From positions 310,001 to 374,000 of the forward strand of contig OZ244783.1 in assembly GCA_965219635.1 (NCBI GenBank): a stretch of DNA of 64,000 bases, written 5' to 3'. Each line of letters begins with the position of its first letter. Positions within the stretch are counted from its first letter, which is position 1. The notes below the pieces were generated by a model. It did no database searches. It was not told the origin of the DNA and worked only from the letters and a program-made list of their open reading frames with translations. Made by a program: the position numbers and the translations under genes. Origin of the DNA: JAPOXR01 sp965219635 (GTDB lineage: Bacteria > Pseudomonadota > Alphaproteobacteria > Rhodobacterales > Rhodobacteraceae). Shown here piece by piece: positions 52,513-60,546 of this stretch.

Positions 52513-53406
52513 TCAGATCAGGGTTGGCCAGTCATGACGGCCGGCCACCTCCACAATCGTGTCGCCGACAATTCGCCGGGCATTCCGGCGGGAATTGTCC
52601 TTGCGCGACAAGAGTCCGATCGTACGGTGGATTGGAGGTGAGCCGAAATCGAGCACGCGCAGTGGCGCAACCGAGCCGCCTGCACCTCCCACATCCGGCA
52701 GGATGGACACGCCGAAGCCAAGCCTTATCATGAGGTGAATGGCCTCAATGGACTGGATCTCTGCCCGGGTATCCGTCTCTATGCCCAGCGAGCCGAGCCT
52801 TTGCTCGATCAGTGGCGCCACCCATGCAGCCCGATTGAATCGGATGTACGGATATGACCCGAGCGCTTCTTCCGCAGTTTCCTGAGTTGAGTTTGGAGGA
52901 GCAACTACCATAATCCGTTGCTGGGCTATGTCGCGCCAGGCCAGGCCGTCATGAAGGTGGTTTGGTTTGTGCATCAGCGCAGCATCGAATCTTCCCTGTT
53001 CCACCTGCCGGAGAAGCACACCCGAGAGTTCAGATACGACTGTGAGTGTCAGTCCTGGCTCGCGGTCTACCAATGCCACCAGCGCCGCGGGCAGCAAGTT
53101 GGTCAGCACTGTCGGGATCACGCCGAGCCGGAAGCTGCCGCGATATGAACGGGTAGCAGACAGCGCATCGGACAGGCTGTCATACTGGGCAACTATGTTC
53201 CTTGCGCGGCGCAGCACGATTTCACCGGCGCTGGTCAGACGGGGTGGCCGGTGCTTGCGGTCAAACAGTGTGACGCCAAGAGTATGCTCCAGCGCCGCAA
53301 CCTGCATACCGACCGCAGACTGGGTGAGATTGACCGCTTTGGCCGCTTCCGCAAACGAACCGCGCTCGCAAATCGCCGTGAATGTTCTGAATTGACGAAT
53401 GGACAT
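52513..53406 (-). CDS. LysR family transcriptional regulator
   Basis: A 297-residue regulator. The start at 53406 (MSIRQFRTFTAICERGSFAE) fits LysR proteins; the frame opens 12 codons earlier. The helix-turn-helix is at residues 17-37 (SFAEAAKAVNLTQSAVGMQ), followed by LFDRKHRPPRLTSAGEIVL and the effector-binding domain (YRGSFRLGVIPTVLTNLLP onwards). It is divergent from tctC with 143 bp between, so it most likely controls the tctCBA-sauS-ligase operon in response to the imported acid or a CoA derivative. Confidence 0.93.
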   Translation of the reverse strand: MSIRQFRTFTAICERGSFAEAAKAVNLTQSAVGMQVAALEHTLGVTLFDRKHRPPRLTSAGEIVLRRARNIVAQYDSLSDALSATRSYRGSFRLGVIPTVLTNLLPAALVALVDREPGLTLTVVSELSGVLLRQVEQGRFDAALMHKPNHLHDGLAWRDIAQQRIMVVAPPNSTQETAEEALGSYPYIRFNRAAWVAPLIEQRLGSLGIETDTRAEIQSIEAIHLMIRLGFGVSILPDVGGAGGSVAPLRVLDFGSPPIHRTIGLLSRKDNSRRNARRIVGDTIVEVAGRHDWPTLI

Positions 53407-53416
53407 CGCTTCTATA

Positions 53417-53431
53417 ACCAAGCTTCTTGGT
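53417..53431. promoter_or_regulatory. Candidate LysR operator
   Basis: ACCAAG-CTT-CTTGGT is a perfect 6-bp inverted repeat with a 3-base centre, 11 bases before the LysR start in the LysR-tctC gap. LysR proteins bind T-N11-A type palindromes near their own promoters. Position suggests autorepression with activation of tctC. Confidence 0.45.
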
Positions 53432-53549
53432 ATTAAAGCCAATATTACGCGCTTTGTAAAATGATTTCTTGTGTTAATGTTCTTCTGTCGAAAGCGGACA
53501 ATGCGCTGCCACCATCAGGAATGATGCGGTGGCGAAGACAGGAGGAACT

Positions 53550-54557
53550 ATGAACATCTTGGACAAAATCAGAAGTATTTCCGCAGTCTCCGGGATTGCG
53601 GCTGTGGTTGCACTGTTTGGCGTTTCCGAAGCAGTGTCAGTTGAAAAACCGGAAGGATTTGGCGCCCGCCCGCTGACCATGATTGTTCCGTTTGGCGCAG
53701 GCGGCGGTTCCGACCAGCTTGCCCGCGCCATGGCAAAAGCCATGGAAGAGGCTGCCGGAATTTCATTCCAGGTCGTCAACAAGCCAGGTGGAGGCGGAAC
53801 GGCAGCAATTCCCGACTTCATGCTGGCGCCTGCTGATGGCTACACGGTGCTGGAACATATCGACAATGCCGTTTCCGCCTATGCGGCGGGCAAGATCCGG
53901 GAAAATCCGGCCGAAGACTGGACTCCCATTTGCATGACCCAGATCACCTTCAGTCAGATCTACATTCGTTCGGATGAAGACCGCTTCAACGACTGGGAAG
54001 GGCTTGTGGCTTATGCAAAGGCGAATCCGGGCGCCGTAACGGTCGCGAATGTCGGTCAGGTGGGTTCGATGGAGCTGGTTGTCATGGAGCAGCTCCAGTT
54101 GGCGCTGGGGATCGATGTCAAGCAGATTGCGTTTGACAAGCCGGCGGAACGGTATGCCGCACTGATCGGCGGTCATGTGGATTTGCTGTTTGAGCAGCCC
54201 GGCGATGTACGCAGCTTCATTGATGCCGGTCAGATGATACCGATCCTGACTTTCCTGCCTGAACGGCCCGCTGCGTTTGCTGACACTCCAACGCACGGGG
54301 AAATGGGTGCCGATTTTGATGCGCTGACGCGGTTTCGCGGGTTCTACGTCAAAACCGGAGTGCCCGAGAATGTCGTCTCGTTCCTGGCCCACGCTTGCAA
54401 AGCTGGTTTCGATACTGACGGCTATCAGGAATTCAACAGGCAGAAGTTCATGGATCTGATAGACAGTTATCGGGATACGGAAGGATCGGTGAAGCTGATC
54501 AACGATGCTGTAGCCACCTATCGTGAGATGTACAAGATGCTGGGAATTGGCGAATAG
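53550..54557 (+). CDS. tctC: Tripartite tricarboxylate transporter substrate-binding protein (TctC type)
   Basis: A 335-residue periplasmic binding protein of the TTT family. Start at 53550 has GGAGGA upstream; the frame opens at 53529. The signal peptide runs to about residue 28 (IAAVVALFGVSEAVS). ARPLTMIVPFGAGGGSDQLARAMAKAM is the conserved TctC N-terminal motif, and NKPGGGGTAAIPDFMLAPADGYTV follows. The ligand is likely a carboxylate or sulfonate; the acylating dehydrogenase and CoA ligase in the operon point to sulfoacetate or a related acid. Confidence 0.9.
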   Translation: MNILDKIRSISAVSGIAAVVALFGVSEAVSVEKPEGFGARPLTMIVPFGAGGGSDQLARAMAKAMEEAAGISFQVVNKPGGGGTAAIPDFMLAPADGYTVLEHIDNAVSAYAAGKIRENPAEDWTPICMTQITFSQIYIRSDEDRFNDWEGLVAYAKANPGAVTVANVGQVGSMELVVMEQLQLALGIDVKQIAFDKPAERYAALIGGHVDLLFEQPGDVRSFIDAGQMIPILTFLPERPAAFADTPTHGEMGADFDALTRFRGFYVKTGVPENVVSFLAHACKAGFDTDGYQEFNRQKFMDLIDSYRDTEGSVKLINDAVATYREMYKMLGIGE

Positions 54558-54578
54558 TCCGGCAATTTACGATAGCGG

Positions 54579-54607
54579 AAGGCGCGCACGGCCCCGTGTC
54601 GCGCCTT
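54579..54607 (+). promoter_or_regulatory. Intercistronic hairpin between tctC and tctB
   Basis: AAGGCGCG-CACG (54579-54590), loop GCCC, CGTG then a bulged T and CGCGCCTT (54595-54607): a 12-bp stem with one bulge in the 103-bp tctC-tctB gap. No T run follows on the plus strand beyond TTT. It is placed like the hairpins of the four ABC operons. Confidence 0.6.
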
Positions 54608-54660
54608 TCGCCTGAGGGTCAACCCGCAGATTGCCGGGTCATTGAAGAAGCAGGGAGGCG

Positions 54661-55260
54661 ATGGCTGGTTCAGGCAGAGATATCTTCGGCGCAAATTCAG
54701 GCCGGTTGACTGTCTCGCGGTTGAAAGGGCCAGTTGGCGAGTGGCTTGTCTGGATCGCACTGGGACTGATCGTCTATTCCCAGACAGCAAACTTCGATGA
54801 CAGGATAGCCGAATATGCATTTGGGGCCACTGGCTGGCCGCGAGCTTTGTGCATCGCTGTCATTTTCGGCGCAACGGGCCAGTTGGCGACCCAGATACTG
54901 GCACTGACCCGCGAGGAGCAGGACCCTGCAGGCGTCGGGCAGGAGTCGGCAGAACTCCGGACCAGGCCCAGCGGCAAAAGCGTGCTTCAGAGGCTTGGCA
55001 TATTCGCTCTTCCGTTGATCTACCTCTATGTGACGCCATCACTGGGTTTCTATCTGGTGACACCATTCTTTGTACTGGCGTTGCTCATCATCCTTGAGGT
55101 GAAGTCTCCTGTAACGCTCGCGGTTGTCACAGGGATCGTCTACGGGATCGTACTGCTTGTCTTCACGCGCTTCTTTTACGTAGCGCTGCCAGTTGGCCGG
55201 ATCCAGCCATTCTATGACATCAACAACACCATCATCACGCTGATGAGAACCGGGATGTAG
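54661..55260 (+). CDS. tctB: Tripartite tricarboxylate transporter small membrane subunit (TctB type)
   Basis: A 199-residue membrane protein with about four hydrophobic segments (near residues 25-42, 57-78, 115-150 and 155-175). GEWLVWIALGLIVYSQTANF and GATGWPRALC match TctB proteins. It has GGGAGG upstream of the ATG at 54661 and lies between tctC and tctA, the standard order. Sequence conservation of TctB is low, so position is part of the evidence. Confidence 0.85.
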   Translation: MAGSGRDIFGANSGRLTVSRLKGPVGEWLVWIALGLIVYSQTANFDDRIAEYAFGATGWPRALCIAVIFGATGQLATQILALTREEQDPAGVGQESAELRTRPSGKSVLQRLGIFALPLIYLYVTPSLGFYLVTPFFVLALLIILEVKSPVTLAVVTGIVYGIVLLVFTRFFYVALPVGRIQPFYDINNTIITLMRTGM

Positions 55261-55293
55261 GAGGAGAAAACGGAGCACTTTCTGGATGGAACC

Positions 55294-56793
55294 ATGATGC
55301 TGTTCGGAGATCCGACAGCAATCATGATCTTCGCTCTCGGGTTGGTCGGAGGCATGCTGTTCGGCGCGATTCCCGGTGTGAACATGCTCACACTGGGCGC
55401 TGTCGTGCTCCCCTTCACGATCACCATGAACCCGGCGCACGCGGTGATGCTCTTCAGCGTCATCTATTGCGCCGGTGTGTTCGGGGGCGCAATCACAGCC
55501 ATTCTGTTCAACATTCCTGGCGCTCCCGAGAACGCGCCCACCTGTTTTGACGGGTATCCGATGACGGTCAAGGGCCAGTCTGGAAAGGCTATCGGAGCTG
55601 CCGTCTCATGTTCGGCGGTCGGGGGAGTAGCGTCCGCAATCCTGATGATGACAGCAACGGGTGCCATCGCCATCTGGGCTGTCCGGGCGTTCGGTCCGCA
55701 GGAAATTTTTGCGCTGATCTTCTTTGGCCTGGCAGTGTCCGCCTCTATTGGCGCCAAGACGTTATGGAAGGGCTGGCTTTCAGTGTTCGCCGGACTGCTA
55801 ATTGCGACCATCGGCACTGACCCGGTCGGTGGAATTCCCCGGTTCAACGAAGGCTCGCTCTTGGGGCTGAGCTTCCATTCCTATTACTTGGCAGCCGGAA
55901 TTCACTTCATTCCACTGATACTCGGGTTCTTCGCTGTTTCCGAAGTCATTACGCAGGCAGTCAACATTGCGGAGGACAAACGCGAACGTCCGAAGGCAGG
56001 CCTCGCCTTTCCGACGGCGGTCGAATTCTGGCGTGTCCGCTATACAATGCTCAGATCGGTCTTCATTGGTTTCTTTGCCGGCATTTTGCCGGGCATCGGC
56101 GCCACGCTGGCCGCGTTTCTGGGCTATAGCCAAGCACAGCGTTGGTCTCGCAACCGCGCAAATTTCGGGAAGGGCGAGCTTGAAGGCGTCGTTGCTTCCG
56201 AGACCGCAAACAACGCCGCGACGGGCGCCGCAATGATACCGCTCCTGGCGCTGGGGCTGCCGGGCGGCGCTCTGACCGCAATGATCATGGGGATCTTTCA
56301 GATTCACGGCATGGAGCCTGGGCCGCTGATCTTTCTCAATTCGGGAGATCTGGTCTGGATCACATTTGCCGCGATGTTCTGGGCAAACCTCATGATCATC
56401 CTTCTGGGATGGATTCAGACAAAGACAGTAGTTCATATCCTGCGAGTGCCGTTCCGGTGGTTGGCGCCCGGCATTCTGCTTCTGGCTACGGTTGGCGCAT
56501 ATGCGCTCAGAAATCTGCTGGTGGATGTCTGGGTGATGTTCCTTGCCGGCATTCTCGGATTTTTGCTGCGCCGCACTGGATATTCGGCTGCGGGAATAGT
56601 GCTTGGGCTAATTCTCGGAAAGCTAGGTGAATCGGCGTTCTCCAAGTCGATGCAATTGATGGACTACAACTTCCTTGGCTTCTTTTCGCGCCCGATTTCG
56701 GCGGGCCTGCTGATACTCGGCGCAGCCGCAATCATCTTCAGCATAGTCAGCGAAATCCGCGGCAAGGGCGTGCAAAAAGCGGAGATGGGCTAA
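55294..56793 (+). CDS. tctA: Tripartite tricarboxylate transporter large membrane subunit (TctA type)
   Basis: A 499-residue membrane protein with about 11-12 hydrophobic segments. The two conserved TctA signatures are seen: FGAIPGVNMLTLGAVVLP with GVFGGAITAILFNIPGAPEN near the N-terminus, and FAGILPGIGATLAAFLGYS with NNAATGAAMIPLLALGLPGG near the middle. It forms the transport channel with TctB. It is followed 32 bp later by the sauS-type gene. Confidence 0.94.
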   Translation: MMLFGDPTAIMIFALGLVGGMLFGAIPGVNMLTLGAVVLPFTITMNPAHAVMLFSVIYCAGVFGGAITAILFNIPGAPENAPTCFDGYPMTVKGQSGKAIGAAVSCSAVGGVASAILMMTATGAIAIWAVRAFGPQEIFALIFFGLAVSASIGAKTLWKGWLSVFAGLLIATIGTDPVGGIPRFNEGSLLGLSFHSYYLAAGIHFIPLILGFFAVSEVITQAVNIAEDKRERPKAGLAFPTAVEFWRVRYTMLRSVFIGFFAGILPGIGATLAAFLGYSQAQRWSRNRANFGKGELEGVVASETANNAATGAAMIPLLALGLPGGALTAMIMGIFQIHGMEPGPLIFLNSGDLVWITFAAMFWANLMIILLGWIQTKTVVHILRVPFRWLAPGILLLATVGAYALRNLLVDVWVMFLAGILGFLLRRTGYSAAGIVLGLILGKLGESAFSKSMQLMDYNFLGFFSRPISAGLLILGAAAIIFSIVSEIRGKGVQKAEMG

Positions 56794-56825
56794 GGCCGAT
56801 CTTCCAGCAAACGGAGCAAGGTTCT

Positions 56826-58259
56826 GTGAGCAATCAAATGTCGGAAACATCTGACAAGTCCGGTTCCGGTCCAGCTGATCTGATCGCCGAACTCGTCGGG
56901 CGTGCCCGCGCGGCGCAGGAGGCATTTGACAACCATGATCAGGAACGGGTTGACGAAGCGGTGACCGCTCTTGCCTGGTCAGTCTACAAGCCGGAACACG
57001 CCCGTCTGTTGGCCGAACTCGCGGTAAGGGACACAGGCTTGGGAAACGTCGAGTCCAAGATTACCAAGAACACACGCAAGACATTTGGAACATTGCGCGA
57101 TCTCATGCGTGCAAGAACTGTGGGGGTCATTTCCGAGGAACCGGAAAAAGGCTTGGTCAGGTATGGCAAGCCTGTCGGGGTTGTAGGAGCGGTGTGCCCA
57201 TCGACCAATCCGGCGGCAACTCCAGTCAACAAGTCCATGATGGCTGTGAAGGGTGGGAACCCGGTGATTGTTGCACCGTCGCCTGCCGGGCATAGCACAA
57301 CCGCAAAGACGGTTGAGCTAATGCGGGCCGAGCTCGCGAAATCAGGACATCCGGAAGATCTGGTCCAGGTGCTGCCAGCTCCCGTTTCGAAGGCCTCGAC
57401 GCAGGAATTGATGAACCAGGTGGATCTGGCGGTCGTTACCGGATCACAGGACAATGTCCGGCGGGCAATGCAATCCGGCACGGTAGCTATCGGTGTGGGA
57501 GCCGGAAACGTGCCGGTTATCGTGGACGCCTCTGCCGAACTGGACGATGCAGCAAGGAAAATCTGCGCATCGAAGATCTTCGACAACGCAACTTCGTGCT
57601 CATCGGAAAACTCCGTCGTCTTGCTTGACGAAATCTATGAGGATGCAATTGCCGCACTCGTTCGTGCAGGCGGTTGGCGCTGCAACAGCGAAGAGCGTGA
57701 AGCCGTCCGCTCGGCTCACTGGATGAACGGGCGTCTCAATCGGCGCATCATGGCCAAGGATGCTGATACCGTGGCGCTTGAATTAGGCTTGCCCGAAGCA
57801 GCGGGGTCAGCGAAGTTCTTCATGGTCGAAGAGGGCGAGGTCGGAGGAAAACACAGCTTTGCCGACGAGAAACTCTCGCTTGTTCTGACCGTCTACAGAG
57901 CCAGTGATTTTGCCGATGCCAAACGTATCGTACGGCAGGTCCTGGATGTGACCGGCCGGGGCCATTCAGTTGGCATTCACACCCGGTGCGACGCTCATGC
58001 GCGGGAACTCGCTGCAGAAACAGATGTCGTTCGTGTGCTGGTCAACCAGGCTCACACTTTTGGCAATGGCGGCGGCTTTGACAACTGCCTTCCGTTTACC
58101 CTTTCGATGGGCGGTGGCACTTGGGCTGGAAACACGATCTCGGAAAACCTGAACTATCGCCACTTCATAAACATTACGCATCTTGTGACGACGATTCCTG
58201 AAGACAGGCCGTCGGAGCGAGCCCTGTTCGGCTCCTACTGGGACAAGCACGGCCAGTGA
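56826..58259 (+). CDS. sauS: Acylating aldehyde dehydrogenase, sulfoacetaldehyde type (SauS-like)
   Basis: A 477-residue CoA-acylating aldehyde dehydrogenase with a GTG start and GGAG upstream. The catalytic Cys258 is in FDNATSCSSENSVV; GVVGAVCPSTNPAATPVNKSM and GNPVIVAPSPAGH form the CoA/NAD(P)-binding part, and AIGVGAGNVPVIVDASA is typical of the acylating group. The overall pattern, including HTFGNGGGFDNCLPFTLSMG at the C-terminus, is what I associate with SauS, which interconverts sulfoacetyl-CoA and sulfoacetaldehyde. Ordinary acetaldehyde dehydrogenases are close relatives, so substrate assignment leans on the adjacent CoA ligase and TTT genes. Confidence 0.8.
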   Translation: MSNQMSETSDKSGSGPADLIAELVGRARAAQEAFDNHDQERVDEAVTALAWSVYKPEHARLLAELAVRDTGLGNVESKITKNTRKTFGTLRDLMRARTVGVISEEPEKGLVRYGKPVGVVGAVCPSTNPAATPVNKSMMAVKGGNPVIVAPSPAGHSTTAKTVELMRAELAKSGHPEDLVQVLPAPVSKASTQELMNQVDLAVVTGSQDNVRRAMQSGTVAIGVGAGNVPVIVDASAELDDAARKICASKIFDNATSCSSENSVVLLDEIYEDAIAALVRAGGWRCNSEEREAVRSAHWMNGRLNRRIMAKDADTVALELGLPEAAGSAKFFMVEEGEVGGKHSFADEKLSLVLTVYRASDFADAKRIVRQVLDVTGRGHSVGIHTRCDAHARELAAETDVVRVLVNQAHTFGNGGGFDNCLPFTLSMGGGTWAGNTISENLNYRHFINITHLVTTIPEDRPSERALFGSYWDKHGQ

Positions 58260-58283
58260 CGGAAGCGGAATGAAGGTGTTGTC

Positions 58284-59420
58284 GTGAATTTCGAGGAATA
58301 CGCCGCCAAGCCGCTTCTCGCCAAAGCGGGCATTCCGGTTCCACCCAGCCGGTTGGTGCAGACTGCTGCTGATGCCGCTGCCGCGGCTCGCGAGATCGGA
58401 CCGTGCGTGGTCAAGGCTCAGGTTCCAGTTGGTGGGCGGGGCAAGGCTGGGGGTATCCGGCTTGCAGACAGCCCAAACGAGGCAAAGGCGCACGCCGCAG
58501 CAATACTTGGAATGGAAATCGGCGGTTATCGTGTCGACAAGCTCCTGATCGAGGGCCAGGTCGAAATCATGGCCGAACTCTACGCTGCTGTGCTGAACAA
58601 CCCGGCCAGCCGGGCGCCAATGGTGTTGTTTTCGACGATGGGAGGCATGGATGTAGAGGAAGCGACCGAGCGCGACCCAACCGCGATGCGCAGGATTGAC
58701 ATCGACATCACGAAGGGGCTGGACATCAATCAGGCACACGCAGCCTTAACTGATCTCGACCTCTTCGAACTGGACGGCCAAGTCGCCGCCACACTGGTAA
58801 AGCTCTATGCGGCCTTTCGCGCCCATGATGCAGAACTGCTCGAAATCAACCCTCTGGTCCTGACCTCGGACCGGCGTGTGGTCGCACTGGACTGCAAGTT
58901 CACAATGGATGACTCCTCCGCGCCACGCAATGAGGCGCTTGCAAGCCAAGCCTCTCCCGAGCGGCTGACTGAGTTGGAAGCCAGGGCAGCGGAGGCAGGA
59001 CTGAAATACATCGAACTTGGCGGCAGTGTCGGAGTGCTTGCAAACGGCGCAGGCCTGACCATGACCACGATGGATGCAGTCACGCATTTCGGGGGGGCGC
59101 CTGCAAACTTCCTGGAAGTTGGTGGCGAGGCCTATACCAAAGCGCGGACCGCGCTCGAGATCCTGCTGACAAACTCCAATATCAAGAGCCTCCTCGTGAA
59201 CTTCTGCGGCGCTTTCGCCCGCACCGACGTCATGGCCGAGGGCGTTGTGAAGGCCTGGAAGGAACTTGATCCTGACATTCCCGTCTTTTTCACGATTCAC
59301 GGAACTGGCGAGGAGGAAGCTGTCGCGCTTGTTCGGCAGGAACTCGGCATGGAGCCATATGACTTGATGGACGATGCCGTGAAGGCTGCGGTACAGGCAG
59401 CGGAGGCCTCGCAATCATGA
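58284..59420 (+). CDS. ADP-forming acyl-CoA ligase beta subunit (succinate/sulfoacetate-CoA ligase type)
   Basis: A 378-residue SucC-like subunit with a GTG start. The N-terminal ATP-grasp domain begins NFEEYAAKPLLAKAGIPVPP, with VVKAQVPVGGRGKAGGIRLA binding nucleotide; ELLEINPLVLT provides metal ligands, and GVLANGAGLTMTTMDAV followed by GGAPANFLEVGGEAY is the CoA-ligase domain. With the next gene it forms a two-subunit ligase that makes acyl-CoA from acid, CoA and ATP. Placement between sauS and the alpha gene suggests sulfoacetate-CoA ligase (SauCD/SqwKL type) rather than the TCA-cycle enzyme, whose genes normally sit with sucAB and mdh. Confidence 0.85.
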   Translation: MNFEEYAAKPLLAKAGIPVPPSRLVQTAADAAAAAREIGPCVVKAQVPVGGRGKAGGIRLADSPNEAKAHAAAILGMEIGGYRVDKLLIEGQVEIMAELYAAVLNNPASRAPMVLFSTMGGMDVEEATERDPTAMRRIDIDITKGLDINQAHAALTDLDLFELDGQVAATLVKLYAAFRAHDAELLEINPLVLTSDRRVVALDCKFTMDDSSAPRNEALASQASPERLTELEARAAEAGLKYIELGGSVGVLANGAGLTMTTMDAVTHFGGAPANFLEVGGEAYTKARTALEILLTNSNIKSLLVNFCGAFARTDVMAEGVVKAWKELDPDIPVFFTIHGTGEEEAVALVRQELGMEPYDLMDDAVKAAVQAAEASQS

Positions 59421-60313
59421 TCCTGCGGCGGAAACACAGGATACTTGTCCAGGGGATCACCGGCAGGCAAGGAACGTTCTGGACAAAGGCCATGCTGGAT
59501 TATGGCGCCACTGTTGTTGGCGGCGTCAACCCGCGCAAGGCGGGTATCGAACATCTGGGCGTACCGGTTCATGCGAGCGCTGGCGATGCCGCCAAGGTTG
59601 AACCATTTGATGCCGCATTGATGTTCATTCCACCACTTGCAGCAAAGGCCGCAGCCATCGACGCCTGTGAGGCGGGAGCGAGGCTGCTGATCTGCCTTAC
59701 CGAACACATTCCTGCTCATGACGTCATGGAGATGCATGCGGCAGCTGCCGCCAACGGGACGCGGCTGGTAGGACCCAACACGGCAGGCCTCGTGACGCCT
59801 GGCGAGACCTTTGCCGGGATCATGCCGGCGTTCAATGAGCGAGTGTTCCGGCCGGGGCCGATTGGTGTGATTTCGCGTTCGGGAAGTCTGGGCACATTGA
59901 TCTGTCTCAATCTGACGGATGCCGGTTTCGGGCAATCCGTGTTCTATGGTGTCGGCGGGGATCCGATGATCGGAACGACCTCACGCGATGCATTGGAGAT
60001 GCTTGATGCGGACAAAGCAACCAGTGCTGTGGTTCTTTGCGGCGAGATAGGCGGTTCTGCAGAAGAGGATTCAGCCGAATACGCAGCAACCATGACCAAG
60101 CCCGTAGTCGCCTTCGTCGCCGGGAAGGCCTCGCCGCCGGGCAAAAAGATGGGTCACGCAGGCGCCATCGTCTCGGGAGGCAAGGGCGATTATGAATCGA
60201 AGCGAAGAGCGCTGGAGAAATCAGGCGTTGCGGTTGCAGAATTGCCAAGCCGGATCCCGGGGTTGCTGGCCGAGCGGATGAGGATTCAGCAGCCACGAAC
60301 AGGCGGTGCCTAA
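59417..60313 (+). CDS. ADP-forming acyl-CoA ligase alpha subunit (succinate/sulfoacetate-CoA ligase type)
   Basis: A 298-residue SucD-like subunit. The CoA-binding fold is at the N-terminus (ILVQGITGRQGTFWTKAMLD, GGVNPRKAG), and the phosphorylated His247 is in GKKMGHAGAIVSGG. RLVGPNTAGLVTPGE and GVISRSGSLGT are standard. It overlaps the beta gene by 4 bp. It is the last recognisable gene of the tctC operon. Same substrate reasoning and uncertainty as for the beta subunit. Confidence 0.86.
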   Translation: MILRRKHRILVQGITGRQGTFWTKAMLDYGATVVGGVNPRKAGIEHLGVPVHASAGDAAKVEPFDAALMFIPPLAAKAAAIDACEAGARLLICLTEHIPAHDVMEMHAAAAANGTRLVGPNTAGLVTPGETFAGIMPAFNERVFRPGPIGVISRSGSLGTLICLNLTDAGFGQSVFYGVGGDPMIGTTSRDALEMLDADKATSAVVLCGEIGGSAEEDSAEYAATMTKPVVAFVAGKASPPGKKMGHAGAIVSGGKGDYESKRRALEKSGVAVAELPSRIPGLLAERMRIQQPRTGGA

Positions 60314-60546
60314 GCTGCGCGATACCTGAGGTTGCCTGATTGCGTTTGACAGGGTCGGTCCCAATTCCTTTACCAATCTGCGCACGATGATGGATGTACA
60401 TCGGACGGTCTTGGTTGAAGGCGCAGAATTCCAAAAGTGAAGGGAAAGACAATGGAGCTTCTTGTCCAACAGGAACCGATAGTTGCCTGCACTTGTTGTA
60501 CTACGCGTCATTTGAACAACGGGCAGAATTGCCAAAATCGCCCCGA

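Noticed and set aside
58284..60313. TCA-cycle succinyl-CoA synthetase (sucCD)
   Set aside because: Catalytic motifs alone would allow it, but the genes follow tctCBA and sauS in one operon and not sucAB or mdh; left unnamed rather than called sucCD.
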